A stretch of 62,733 bases of DNA from Alistipes senegalensis (GCA_023664945.1 JAMPER010000005.1:1-62733), one strand, 5' to 3'. Positions 51,601 through 60,344 are shown, numbered from the stretch's first letter. Numbers and translations: made by a program. Notes: generated from the sequence alone by a model not told the origin.

Positions 51601-51708
51601 TTTATCAATCATGTAAGAAGGTGTCCGGTAAGGTTGACCGGCAAAAACATCCACAACAGCCTGAGCCGCATCAGCCTGGAATTTTTGGTGTTTGAAGCGT
51701 AATTTCAT
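48658..51708 (-). CDS. type III restriction enzyme Res subunit
   Basis: A 1016-aa DEAD-box helicase/endonuclease. Walker A METGVGKT is at 98-105, the motif II variant DEPQ at 224-227 (typical for type III Res), the SAT-like motif is RYSATH, and motif VI reads RQEVGRGLRLC. The C-terminal nuclease has PD at 947-948 and ETK (E966, K968), a PD-(D/E)xK site. All catalytic parts appear intact. It starts 14 bases after the mod stop. With Mod it should translocate on DNA and cut when two unmodified sites face each other. It is last in the four-gene operon. Confidence 0.92.
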   Translation of the reverse strand: MKLRFKHQKFQADAAQAVVDVFAGQPYRTPSYMIDKGIGKLPPIRDLYEKSNFTGWENSRIELNNTLILEHIKKIQQAHQIASSEKLEGDGLNLTIEMETGVGKTYTYIKTMYELNKHYGWSKFIIVVPSVAIREGVNKTFEMTKEHFKDEYGKNIFCRIYNSARLMEIDHFASDNAIRVMIINSQAFNAKGKDTRRIYMRLDEFRSRRPIDIIAKTNPILIIDEPQSVEGKETRKRLTEFNPLFTLRYSATHRSDSIYNMIYRLDAMEAYNKRLVKKIAVKGISEIGSTATNAYVYLESINLSKDAPTATLSFEMKGASGVRKVTRIVNEGYDLYDNSNNMEEYKNRFIITRIDGRDDSVEFMNGIKIYAGDVIGSVDEMQLRRLQIRETIKSHLEREQLLFCKGIKVLSLFFIDEVVHYKQYDAAGKPFNGDFAKIFEEEYEELVGQVGELGNEEYLDYLKAIPASSTHAGYFSIDKKSTRMIDSKVSRKESTSDDIDAYDLIMRDKERLLDRNPKKSPVRFIFSHSALREGWDNPNVFQICTLKQSSSDIRKRQEVGRGLRLCVNQEGDRMDANKLGEDVHNINVLTVIASESYDSFARGLQTELANAVADRPMAVTKELFIGKVVADIHGVEHVIDQDMARKIYHSLVRNNYIDGNDALTDCYYEAKKNNILVFPQDIQDCAASITQIIDSVYDPRLLLPENARSNNVELKVDVDKLAMPEFKALWKKINTKTVYAVDFDTDELVKKAVDSLNNKLRVSKIYFKVEKGEMDNIHSKRELASGEAFKKEKTDTYNVRVTANSNVKYDLVGKLVDETGLTRKTIIQILQKIEPFIFNQFKENPEEFIIKSASLINDQKATAIIEHITYNVLEDRYDTDIFTEPTIKGRLDKNAMKVKKHLYDHLVFDSNNEKIFASELEASSEVAVYVKLPNGFYISTPVGKYNPDWAIAFYQGDVKHIYFVAETKGSMNSMQLRLIEDSKIHCAREHFKAISHGDVVYDVVDSYQTLMERVMK

Positions 51709-51722
51709 ATCACCTCCAGGCT

Positions 51723-53690
51723 TTAGATGACCTTGATCTTCGTATCAGGTGCCAATAACGTGAAAACCTCACTGACATTGATTTTGGCAGGACTGTCAGC
51801 AAAACTGCTGTCACGAAAGACAGCCCGAAGCGGTTTCTGTTTGGCAATAGCCTTGATGACATTTTCAGGGATGTTTTCTTCAAAACAGGCAATCAGGTCA
51901 CCATTGTTATAGTTATGGATTGTGACGCCATCGATTTTCTCTGACTGATAAGGCAAGGAAAGCGGCAAACCCCATTCCAGCAGGCACCCAAAAAGTAAAT
52001 CCAGATCTGTACGGTCAGGTTTGATATTGGATTCCATGGATGTCAGTAAATCCTGGCTGTAATCCGATGCAGAATAATAGACATCCCGCATATTGCTGTC
52101 ATCCAATTTTAATACACGAAATCCGATATCCAAATCCTGATTAGTCAATGAATTTTCTTCTTTTATTTTTGCCCCAGCTCGGCGAATTCTTTCTTTTCCT
52201 ATTCCACAAATTGTCTGTTCTTCATGAATATCATCGAGGAAATCTATTGCTGATTGTATATCTAATTTTGTTTTTTGATTAACCCCTGACCTATTTAAGG
52301 CATCTTTTAAGGACTCAGGTAATTGAACCATTATAAATTTTCTATTACCATTATCTTCTGAGTTTAATTTCATTACAGCATGGGCTGTTGTAGATGACCC
52401 TGAAAAAAAATCAAGAATTATTGCCTCTTTATCATCAGACGTAGCAGCTTTTATACAGTCATAAACTGCATATAAACTTTTTGGGAATGTAAAAGAACAT
52501 CCTTTCATCAGTTTATCAATAAGCTTTGTACCATATTCACTTGAATCATATTTCGGATTTATCCACATGCTTCTTATTGTTTCTCTATCCTGATTAAGCA
52601 TTATTTGATAATTCTTACGGCCAAGCTTTGACTCTAATTTATTAATAACATTTTCCACAGACTGTCTTGAGTAACGCCATTTTTTCTCCTTGCCCTCATC
52701 AGTTAGGGGCCATATTTCAATTGTTCCATCTTCTAATCTTATATTTGCTGATTTTGGATGAAAAGAATCAGAAGGAACATCACCAATTCTAACTATTCGG
52801 TTATCCTTAATATAAAATGGATAGAAACAGTTTTTTGCATCTTTTCTATCTGATTCTGTTCCACTATCTCTTAATCCTCTTTTATCAATTTCTTCTTTTG
52901 GGAAATTTGACAAGTACTTCTTTCCATCAGATGGATAAACAAATATTAAATATTCATTAACATAAGAGAAATTAACGCCTTGTTGCCCTCTCCGATTATG
53001 CATAATTGAAACATAGCTATGTTCATAACAAGACTCCCCAAAAATTTCCTTCATAATGAGCGAGAGACTTGAAAATTCATTCTCATCAATTGCACAAATT
53101 AAAATCCCATTAGATGAAAGCAAATTTCTTGCTACTAATAAACGCTCATAAATCATTTTCAACCAAGCAGAATGATATCTTGCCGAGCCGACAGGATTTG
53201 AAACCAATCGAGCACCCTCATCATTTACCAATCCAGCCTCATACGAGTATTCTTCATAATCAATCGAATAATCATTTCTATATATATAGTTTCTCCCAGT
53301 ATTATAAGGAGGGTCAATATAAATTAAATTTATCTTTTTTAAATAACTTTCCTGGAGAAGCTTCAGGACTTCTAAATTATCCCCCTTTATATATAAATTT
53401 TCAGTTCTTTCCCAGTCAACGCTCTCATCTTGACATGGGCGCAAAGTCTTACGGATAGGAGAGTGTGCCTCGACAATAGCCGCTTTCTTCCCTACCCAGG
53501 TAAACTCATAAGCTTCATCACCTTCAAGAACTTCATCTGAAAGCATTTGCTTGAGCATCTCAAAATTAATTGCTTTTCTCAGTTTCCCATTTTCATCGAC
53601 TTTCTCTGTGATGCAGTTTGGAAAGAGGGCTTCTATCTTCTCAATATTCTTTTCGGTCATATCAGGTGATTCCATACGCATCTTGTCCAT
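51723..53690 (-). CDS. type III Mod adenine methyltransferase
   Basis: A 655-aa beta-class N6-adenine methyltransferase. The catalytic DPPYNTG is at 126-132 and the SAM-binding DFFSGSSTTAHAV at about 428-440, in the beta-class order. The variable region between would hold the target recognition domain. The start ATG overlaps the DUF4391 stop (TAATG), so the two are coupled. DNA for residues about 95-520 is strikingly AT-rich, unlike both ends. With Res it forms the modification and recognition core of the system. Confidence 0.93.
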   Translation of the reverse strand: MDKMRMESPDMTEKNIEKIEALFPNCITEKVDENGKLRKAINFEMLKQMLSDEVLEGDEAYEFTWVGKKAAIVEAHSPIRKTLRPCQDESVDWERTENLYIKGDNLEVLKLLQESYLKKINLIYIDPPYNTGRNYIYRNDYSIDYEEYSYEAGLVNDEGARLVSNPVGSARYHSAWLKMIYERLLVARNLLSSNGILICAIDENEFSSLSLIMKEIFGESCYEHSYVSIMHNRRGQQGVNFSYVNEYLIFVYPSDGKKYLSNFPKEEIDKRGLRDSGTESDRKDAKNCFYPFYIKDNRIVRIGDVPSDSFHPKSANIRLEDGTIEIWPLTDEGKEKKWRYSRQSVENVINKLESKLGRKNYQIMLNQDRETIRSMWINPKYDSSEYGTKLIDKLMKGCSFTFPKSLYAVYDCIKAATSDDKEAIILDFFSGSSTTAHAVMKLNSEDNGNRKFIMVQLPESLKDALNRSGVNQKTKLDIQSAIDFLDDIHEEQTICGIGKERIRRAGAKIKEENSLTNQDLDIGFRVLKLDDSNMRDVYYSASDYSQDLLTSMESNIKPDRTDLDLLFGCLLEWGLPLSLPYQSEKIDGVTIHNYNNGDLIACFEENIPENVIKAIAKQKPLRAVFRDSSFADSPAKINVSEVFTLLAPDTKIKVI

Positions 53691-54355
53691 TACATCTTCT
53701 CCAACTCACTTTTCAGTTCTTTTAATTCATTATTCATCTGCACTTGGCGATTAAACTGTTTCTCTTTTCTTACTTTCGCTTGCAACGTATTTATTCTCTT
53801 AACCAGTTTTTCCCGTTGTTCATTACGTCCAACCGTCTCTTTTAGAGTTTCATTGTTTCCAGATGGCAGTTCATCGTTTCCTATCTGCCTGACCAAATTT
53901 TCATAGACTGCATCAGTATCCAGTCCCTCAAAGCGCAAGACAGGCTCTGACAGTCCCAGCCATTCGGTGTGGTAATAACGGCTGACCTTGAATGCACTGC
54001 TGCCGGAACTGGTAGCTTCCTTATAACCAATCCATGCCTGATACTTCCCGTTATATACCAAGATGAAAAGAATATGGTATGGTATTTCCCTGTCTATCTG
54101 TAGCAGGACATTCTTATCCAGTTCTTCTCCATTGAGATGAATTTCAAACACTTCCAGCTCCAGGACTTCTTTCCCTGCGGCAATATTCATTGTGGTTGAA
54201 GCAATCTTGTTTCGCCAGACAATTGATTTTATCTGGTTGACAAAACACTGCTTCAGCTTCGGCGTAATACTCAGATGTTCATAAAACCGCTGCTTGGGAA
54301 TCCGTTTGTTAAATTCAGTTGTCTTCGGCAAATCGAGCATCAGTTTCTCGCTCAT
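53690..54355 (-). CDS. DUF4391 protein
   Basis: A 221-aa protein of DUF4391: LDLPKTTEFNKRIPKQRFYEHLSITPKLKQCFVNQIKSIVWRNKIASTTMNIAAGKEVLELEVFEIHL is the family N-terminal half, and a coiled coil (EQREKLVKRINTLQAKVRKEKQFNRQVQMNNELKELKSELEKM) ends it. The start overlaps the helicase stop by 4 bases and its stop overlaps the mod start. Function is unknown, but the family is found mainly beside helicase and type III RM genes; it may bridge the two. Confidence 0.85.
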   Translation of the reverse strand: MSEKLMLDLPKTTEFNKRIPKQRFYEHLSITPKLKQCFVNQIKSIVWRNKIASTTMNIAAGKEVLELEVFEIHLNGEELDKNVLLQIDREIPYHILFILVYNGKYQAWIGYKEATSSGSSAFKVSRYYHTEWLGLSEPVLRFEGLDTDAVYENLVRQIGNDELPSGNNETLKETVGRNEQREKLVKRINTLQAKVRKEKQFNRQVQMNNELKELKSELEKM

Positions 54356-57300
54356 TTAACAACAACGAAACTGATCAATTCAAAATCATCCAAACCTGAT
54401 ATGGATGACATCAATGCAGAAGTGCCACCAGCCTTGAACAGGCTTTCAATGTCGTTATCTTCTTTTGTATCGATAATAGAATTGATTGCCTGTACCAGAA
54501 AACCTGATATCTCTTTCATATCACGCCCATCATCTGTTTCCCGATTGAATATCTGGCATAAATCAGTCAGTGGTTCGGCCTTGCCTTTGCACAGCAGCCG
54601 AAGATCATCCAACACCTTCTTGGGGCTAAGATAATCGCAGACAAGGTTGCCATCTTCTCCGACATAGACCATATAGAAAGGATGGATACGGTTCTTGTTG
54701 TCGATATTGATATCCTCATTGATGTTTTTCAGGACAAAAATACAGCCTGGAGGCAAAACCTCCGTCGCCCTGGTAACCGCATGAAGCCCCTTTGGCATAT
54801 TCCCGAGCTCTTTATGGGACTTAAGGTATTCAAGAAGGTCAAGCCTGAACTTATTTAGTCCCAAATCCATGATAGATATCCCATTGCTCATATCCTCGAT
54901 ATCCACCACTTCTTCCTGAAGCCGTTTCAGCTGTTGTTTACGGTATTCCAGATCCCCCTTTTCTTCCGGATTGATGAGGTCGTCATCACCTGTTGAGGTC
55001 ATGATGGAAATCTTCATCCGGGTCTCAACCTTTTCCTTCAGATTGATATACTCATCCAGATCAATGTCTGGCCAGAAATTGACAAGCTGGATAACCTGAT
55101 TCTTGCTGCCGATACGGTCTATACGCCCAAAACGCTGGATAATCCGAACCGGATTCCAGTGAATGTCGTAATTGACCAGATAATCACAATCCTGCAAGTT
55201 CTGCCCTTCTGAAATGCAGTCTGTTGCTATCAGCAGATCAATCTCTGCATTGTTGTCAGGCATCAGGACTTTTTTACCTTTGGATATGGGAGAAAAACAT
55301 GTCAGGACATTGTTCAAAGTTGCCCTTAACCCTTTGATGGTTGTCTTGCCATCAACTGTTCCTGTAATCAGTGCTGTATCCAGACCAAATTCTTTCTTGA
55401 CGAATGTGCTGACTTGGCTGTACAGGTATTCTGCTGTATCAGAAAAAGCAGAAAAAACAAGTATCTTCCTGTTTCCTTCATTGATTGGATGCCTGATCTT
55501 TTCTGACAGGAGTTCCAACAAAGTCTGGAGCTTCGTATCATATTCTGGCGTAATGTCCGCAATCATACTGCCAAGCAGTTCAAGAACTTCTGCATCAGCC
55601 TGAAGGTCTGCCAGCCAGCTCTTGTAATCCATATCGGGAAGGTCAATCCAGACTTTTCTGCCGACTGTGAAATCGGTATTGGAATCTTCCGTATCCAGAT
55701 CCTGGCCTACGACTTCAATCACATCAATCTGAGACACGCCTGATTTCTCAAAGCGGTAGATGGCTTCGATGGTGTTATTGATAAGGCTTCCTATGCGTTC
55801 GAGTGTCAATCTGAAAGCATAGACAGAACTTTCAAGACGCTTGAGCAGATTCACCCCCATCAATTGCCTGATACCTTGCTCCCGTCCAACCTGGGTCAAA
55901 CCTGTCACTTTGTTCAGGAGCTGTTCCTGATATTTTTCCAGTCTGCTTGGGAAAATGTAAATGGAAGGCGTATAAACCCTGAGTGTCAGAGAGGCTATCT
56001 GCTCATAAATCTCACGATAATTGATTGCAGAGGCCAGATTAGAGAGCTTCGGACGTAACGACACAGGTTTCAACCGTTCAGGAAACCTGCCTATCTGAGC
56101 CGTGTCGTAATAGGTCTCTATATGTTTTCTGGAACGGGCTATTGTTACACTATCGAGCAGTTCAAAAAAATCAAAGTCCAAAGCCGACAAGAGGTTTTCT
56201 GTTGTCTTTTCTTGGGTGTCCAGTTTGCTCCAGGTATTGAAGGCTTTCTGTGCCTGACGGAATACCTCTTCTATAGACTTGCTGGTATTGAGTTTGTCAG
56301 ACAACGCACTTGAATCACCCTCATAGGCTATCGCCAGCTGGTTACGCAAGTCATTGAACCTGTTGTTGACCGGGGTAGCTGACAACATCAGAACTTTTGT
56401 CTTGACACCCGCACGGACAACTTTGTTCATCAGTCGGAGATAACGGTTTTCCTTGTTATCATCACCAGAAACCGCACCGCCATTTCTGAAGTTATGGGAT
56501 TCGTCGATAACGACAAGATCGTAGTTGCCCCAGTTCAGTCTGTCCAAATCCAGCCCATTGGATTGCCCATAATTCCTTGAAAGATCAGTATGGAAAAGAA
56601 CATCGTAGTTCAGCCTGTCGGCTGCGATAGGGTTGTTTATGTAGTTGTCCTTGAAGGTATTCCAGTTGTCAGCGAGTTTCTTGGGACAAAGAACAAGAAC
56701 TGATTTGTTGCGGTTCTCGTAGTATTTGACAACAGCCAGCGCGGTGAACGTCTTCCCTAGCCCAACGCTGTCGGCAAGGATACAACCATTGTATTTCTCC
56801 AGCTTGTTGATGATGGCAAGTACAGCATCCTTCTGGAAATCATAAAGCAGGCTCCAGATTCTGCTTTGCTTAAATCCAGTCGCTTCGTTCGGCAGCTCAT
56901 CCTCTGAGATATCATTGAGGAATTCACTGAAGATATTGTAAAGCGTCAGGAAATAGATGAATTCGGGGGAATTTTCATTGTAGGCATTGCTGATATTTTC
57001 GATGATGATGTCAGTAACATCCTGAAGCCTTGCCTTATCGTTCCATAGGGAATCAAACACCTGTATGTACTCCAATGAAAATGGCGCATCAATGGCATTG
57101 ATCATGTTATAGATGTTATTGCCACGTTCACAGCCAATATCCACTGTGGTGAAACCATTAAGGGGCGAGTAGGCGACCTGTTCTTCATGACTATCCACAG
57201 TCATGAAGCCTCCCATCTGTTCTTGAGTCACATTGGACTTAAAAACAGCCCTTTCTCTGACCCACCTGGCGCACTCTTTTGCAATAGCCTTCTGGGTAAG

Positions 57301-57588
57301 TTCATTCCTGAGCCTAACCTCAAATTCATTACCATACAGACACTTTTCAAGGTTCAGCCTGGGAATATAAAACTCCTTCTTCTGTTTATCGTTTTTTTCT
57401 TTGATGAATGTAGGAGTGGTGAAGATAAACCTGAATTCCTCAACGGTATCCAGCTGTTCTTTCAGTTCATTATAGGCATACAGGGAAAAACAGGCTGCCG
57501 CGATAGAGACTCTGGAACCCGCTTTTATTGTTCTGGCCATATCGTCTCGGACGATATCAGTTACATTGTTGAATATCTTCATCATCAA
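54352..57588 (-). CDS. SNF2-type helicase with PLD-like N-terminal region
   Basis: A 1078-aa protein. The first 240 residues resemble the phospholipase-D-like domain attached to this helicase type, but I see no HxKxxxxD motif, so nuclease activity is doubtful. The helicase has Walker A SVGLGKT at about 274-280, DESH at 362-365, SATPVNNR at about 403-410, and motif VI QRFGRIDRIGS. A helical insert separates the two RecA folds. It is the first gene of the operon, ending in an ATGA overlap with DUF4391. Its likely role is DNA translocation or remodelling in defence. Confidence 0.85.
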   Translation of the reverse strand: MMMKIFNNVTDIVRDDMARTIKAGSRVSIAAACFSLYAYNELKEQLDTVEEFRFIFTTPTFIKEKNDKQKKEFYIPRLNLEKCLYGNEFEVRLRNELTQKAIAKECARWVRERAVFKSNVTQEQMGGFMTVDSHEEQVAYSPLNGFTTVDIGCERGNNIYNMINAIDAPFSLEYIQVFDSLWNDKARLQDVTDIIIENISNAYNENSPEFIYFLTLYNIFSEFLNDISEDELPNEATGFKQSRIWSLLYDFQKDAVLAIINKLEKYNGCILADSVGLGKTFTALAVVKYYENRNKSVLVLCPKKLADNWNTFKDNYINNPIAADRLNYDVLFHTDLSRNYGQSNGLDLDRLNWGNYDLVVIDESHNFRNGGAVSGDDNKENRYLRLMNKVVRAGVKTKVLMLSATPVNNRFNDLRNQLAIAYEGDSSALSDKLNTSKSIEEVFRQAQKAFNTWSKLDTQEKTTENLLSALDFDFFELLDSVTIARSRKHIETYYDTAQIGRFPERLKPVSLRPKLSNLASAINYREIYEQIASLTLRVYTPSIYIFPSRLEKYQEQLLNKVTGLTQVGREQGIRQLMGVNLLKRLESSVYAFRLTLERIGSLINNTIEAIYRFEKSGVSQIDVIEVVGQDLDTEDSNTDFTVGRKVWIDLPDMDYKSWLADLQADAEVLELLGSMIADITPEYDTKLQTLLELLSEKIRHPINEGNRKILVFSAFSDTAEYLYSQVSTFVKKEFGLDTALITGTVDGKTTIKGLRATLNNVLTCFSPISKGKKVLMPDNNAEIDLLIATDCISEGQNLQDCDYLVNYDIHWNPVRIIQRFGRIDRIGSKNQVIQLVNFWPDIDLDEYINLKEKVETRMKISIMTSTGDDDLINPEEKGDLEYRKQQLKRLQEEVVDIEDMSNGISIMDLGLNKFRLDLLEYLKSHKELGNMPKGLHAVTRATEVLPPGCIFVLKNINEDINIDNKNRIHPFYMVYVGEDGNLVCDYLSPKKVLDDLRLLCKGKAEPLTDLCQIFNRETDDGRDMKEISGFLVQAINSIIDTKEDNDIESLFKAGGTSALMSSISGLDDFELISFVVVK

Positions 57589-57910
57589 AAGTATCGCAAC
57601 AACCTATTGAATATTCATATAGATCCACCCATTCAAGGCCTTCTTTATCCTGTCTTTGCAAGTGGAAACATAACAACCTCCAGTGATTGTACCCTCCCGA
57701 AAGAAATGCTGACACCAAATACCATGACTAAGGGCTTCACGGTATCACCGCAGGTCTGCTAGCCTTGCGCATCATTTGAACATGGACGAGAAATCCATGG
57801 AGCTGATCCACTAATAGGAGAATACCTAGGGAATCCAGAAGAACGAGCCAATCATTCCACAAACTGATAGCATAGACGTGCCTTCCGAGAGCATGATTGC
57901 AAGACCGTTC
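57589..57910. other. 322-base region upstream of the helicase gene
   Basis: It should contain the promoter of the four-gene operon. Two short minus-strand frames before the helicase start read like coding sequence (FREGTITGGCYVSTCKDRIKKALNGW and LQRQDKEGLEWVDLYEYSIGCCDTF) and may be gene remnants. I see no recognisable element. Confidence 0.5.
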
Positions 57911-58063
57911 TCAGGCAGCCGCTTCATATTGACGAATGTGCCGGAGCCTGTCCTTCAGATCAATGGTAGCCACCTCCAGCTCAGAATTAGCCTGAAAATT
58001 CCTCCAGAATTTCAGAAAGGAACTCTCCAGAATAAATGAGGTTCATACCGTTGTGGTAGTCAT
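57911..58063 (-). pseudogene. collapsed higA antitoxin remnant
   Basis: Begins ATG ACT ACC ACA 15 bases after the HigB-like stop. After a frameshift it reads GMNLIYSGEFLSEILEEFSG, the start of HigA/Xre antitoxins. In another frame the same stretch continues as LESSFLKFWRNFQANSELEVATIDLKDRLRHIRQYEAAA with a stop, the usual HigA C-terminus. The middle of the gene (about 50 codons, including the HTH) is missing, so an internal deletion joined the two ends. Confidence 0.65.
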
Positions 58064-58078
58064 GGACGGATTCCTTTC

Positions 58079-58258
58079 CTAGTGATAATCAATGCTCTCA
58101 ACATCGTATACATTGCCGTTTTCAAACCGGAAACAGACACGAAAACGTTTATTGATGCGGATACTCCCTTGCCCGGCGCGTTTTCTATAGAGCTGTTCAA
58201 GCTGGTTGGAGGGCGGTATCCGCAGATCCTCATTATCGCCAAACAATAGTAACGCCAT
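58079..58258 (-). pseudogene. truncated higB toxin
   Basis: The last 50 residues of a HigB/RelE-type toxin: DLRIPPSNQLEQLYRKRAGQGSIRINKRFRVCFRFENGNVYDVESIDYH. The family is normally about 92 aa, so the N-terminal 40 or so residues are missing; the upstream part of the frame is unrelated. It precedes the higA remnant in normal higBA order. Confidence 0.72.
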
Positions 58259-58473
58259 GCAGTCCCTCCCCATCCCCTTTCTAAAAAATCCCAACCACAT
58301 ATACCTTAATTGAAACTCTGTTTCAAAATCCCTTCCCCTGTCCGCAACCTGCCCGCCCTTTCCGGGTAGGCCAGGCTGCGTTTGTCTTCTGCCGCACCGT
58401 TTGTCCTGCGCTTTCTTCCTGACAGGGAGAAGGATCTTTACCCCCTTACCTTCCATCCTGAAAGGAACATGAT

Positions 58474-58842
58474 ATGCATTCAGAAACATTCATCCCACCG
58501 GAAACCCTCATCTGTCCCCGCTGCCATTCCGACCGCGTCACAACAAAAGATCACGCCAAAACAATCTGTAGCACCACAGGTATGGCCATAGGCGCAGCCA
58601 GCGGATTGGCTGGTGCGCTCAAAGGTTCCCGCACAGGCGCGGCATTGGGCATGGTTGCTGGCCCGATGGGAACAACCTTGGGCGGTGTAAGCGGAGCTAT
58701 CCTCGGCGGATTGCTTGGTGGCATCACCGGCGGCATTGCCGGGGCACAAACTGGTTCCCTCATTGACACCCATCTTTTGCAAAACTGCATCTGCCATCAA
58801 TGCGGCCTGCATTTTTCCCAACCCCTGCAAAAAGGAGAATAA
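58474..58842 (+). CDS. glycine-zipper protein with terminal zinc-ribbon Cys pairs
   Basis: A 122-aa protein. CPRC near the N-terminus and CICHQC near the C-terminus form two possible halves of a zinc ribbon. Between them lies a long glycine-zipper membrane-like segment (GMAIGAASGLAGALKGSRTGAALGMVAGPMGTTLGGVSGAILGGLLGGITGGIAGAQTG). AAAGGAACATGAT precedes the start. Such proteins are common in plasmids and integrative conjugative elements next to DUF932. Function is unknown. Confidence 0.7.
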   Translation: MHSETFIPPETLICPRCHSDRVTTKDHAKTICSTTGMAIGAASGLAGALKGSRTGAALGMVAGPMGTTLGGVSGAILGGLLGGITGGIAGAQTGSLIDTHLLQNCICHQCGLHFSQPLQKGE

Positions 58843-58844
58843 AC

Positions 58845-59780
58845 ATGGCGCATGAAGTAGAAAACATGGCCTACCGCCATCAACCTCCCTGGCACGGCAT
58901 CGGAACAAACCTGCCAGCCAATCAACCGATTGACCGGTGGATCGAAGCCTCCGGCATGAACTTCAACTACCTTGCCAGTCCGGTATCGTTTTTTGATGAG
59001 AGAGGTAATTGCCAGACCTTTCCAGAACAGAAAGTTATTTACCGTTCTGACAACAAGACCCCGCTTGCTCTCGTCTCGAAACGATACAACCTGGTACAGC
59101 CGAGAGAAATCCTGGACTTTTATGCCAGCCTTATGGACATCTTCGGATTTGAGCTGGAAACGGCAGGTGTGCTGCGTTCCGGTAAAAAGATCTGGGCGCT
59201 GGCAAAAACCGGACATCAGGGGCTGATCAAAAACAATGATCCGATAAACGGCTACCTGCTCCTGGCAACTGCCTGCGACGGCACGCTGGCAACCACGGCA
59301 CAATTTACCTCTGTTCGCGTTGTCTGCCACAATACGCTCTCCGTTGCCCTGGCATCCAACAACAGCCAGGTCAAAGTGCCGCACAGCCGGGTATTTGACG
59401 CCAAAGCCGTCAAACAGGAACTGGGGCTGACCGTATCGGCCTGGGATGACTTCATGTACCGGATGAAGGCATTGGCAAACAGAAAACTCAAGGATAGCGA
59501 AGCTGCGCAGTTTATCCAGACACTCTTTACCGATGCTGGTGGCAACCGCAATGAACAAGCCATCAAAAAAGTCATGGGACTGTATCAGGGCCAGGGCACA
59601 GGCGCTGATCTGGCTTCTGCACGCCAAACAGCCTGGGGCGCACTGAATGCCGTCACGGAATTCATTGACCACCATCGCCGTGCCAGAAGCACAGACTACC
59701 GTCTGGATGCGGCATGGTTCGGCATCGGCGCACAAATCAAGAACCAGGCAAGGGATGAAGCACTCCTTCTGGTTGACTGA
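58845..59780 (+). CDS. DUF932 protein
   Basis: A 311-aa protein of DUF932 (phage/plasmid-like). Signs are PPWHGIGTNLPANQPIDRWIEASGMNFNYLASPV, the middle GYLLLATACDGTLATTAQFTSVRVVCHNTLSVAL, and the terminal FGIGAQIKNQARDEALLLV. AAAGGAG precedes ATG, 2 bases after the previous stop. The family accompanies recombination and exonuclease genes on conjugative elements; biochemical function is unproven. Confidence 0.9.
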   Translation: MAHEVENMAYRHQPPWHGIGTNLPANQPIDRWIEASGMNFNYLASPVSFFDERGNCQTFPEQKVIYRSDNKTPLALVSKRYNLVQPREILDFYASLMDIFGFELETAGVLRSGKKIWALAKTGHQGLIKNNDPINGYLLLATACDGTLATTAQFTSVRVVCHNTLSVALASNNSQVKVPHSRVFDAKAVKQELGLTVSAWDDFMYRMKALANRKLKDSEAAQFIQTLFTDAGGNRNEQAIKKVMGLYQGQGTGADLASARQTAWGALNAVTEFIDHHRRARSTDYRLDAAWFGIGAQIKNQARDEALLLVD

Positions 59781-59792
59781 AGAAAGGCTCCC

Positions 59793-60197
59793 ATGCCAAT
59801 CCACACAACCTTACACAGGGGAAAGAATTTTCCATTCCGGCAGCAGGTTGACGCAACCGCTGCCTGCCTTGACGGGGCCTTTCTGACGGGCGAAGTATCT
59901 GTTTGCCCTGTACGGTACCTTCCCGAACACGAAGCTATGGATGTTTCTCAAAAAGAAGAGGCCAACCTGTTCGGCGTTTATGTGCAAGTCAAAGAGCGCT
60001 TCAGGGGAAAAGACTGTTTCGAATGGCGATGGCTGCATGATTTCGCCACGCAACAACCGGCGATGGCCTGCGCAGAAACATTCAGGAAATGGTTTGCTGC
60101 TGTTCAATCTGAGGATAGGCCTCGATCAGGGATGGCCGGATCAAGGCCATTTCAAAGCGAGCGCAATTGTTGCGGTCAAGGTGAAATAAAATCCTGA
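59793..60197 (+). CDS. hypothetical protein of the recombination cassette
   Basis: A 134-aa protein starting 12 bases after the DUF932 stop, in the same strand order. The part CLDGAFLTGEVSVCPVRYLPEHEAMDVSQKEEANLFGVYVQVKERFRGKDCFEWRWLHDFATQQPAMACAETF is well-formed, while the last 25 residues look less typical (RPRSGMAGSRPFQ). A late frameshift may have altered the C-terminus. I do not recognise the family. Confidence 0.6.
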   Translation: MPIHTTLHRGKNFPFRQQVDATAACLDGAFLTGEVSVCPVRYLPEHEAMDVSQKEEANLFGVYVQVKERFRGKDCFEWRWLHDFATQQPAMACAETFRKWFAAVQSEDRPRSGMAGSRPFQSERNCCGQGEIKS

Positions 60198-60344
60198 TTC
60201 TGTTGACGTACCCTATGAGGAGGGCTTTTTTACCAAATCATGCCCTGCTCCTGAAAAGCCAAACTCACACATTGGCCCAACAGGAACATCTCCCCTTCTC
60301 CCGATTGGCCAACCGGCTGATCCCTCTCTTTCATTACAACCACC

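Noticed and set aside
48658-57588. Assignment of the cluster to DISARM, BREX or type I RM
   Set aside because: No DUF1998 protein, PglX/PglZ, BrxC, HsdS or HsdM is present; the motifs in Mod and Res are those of type III systems.
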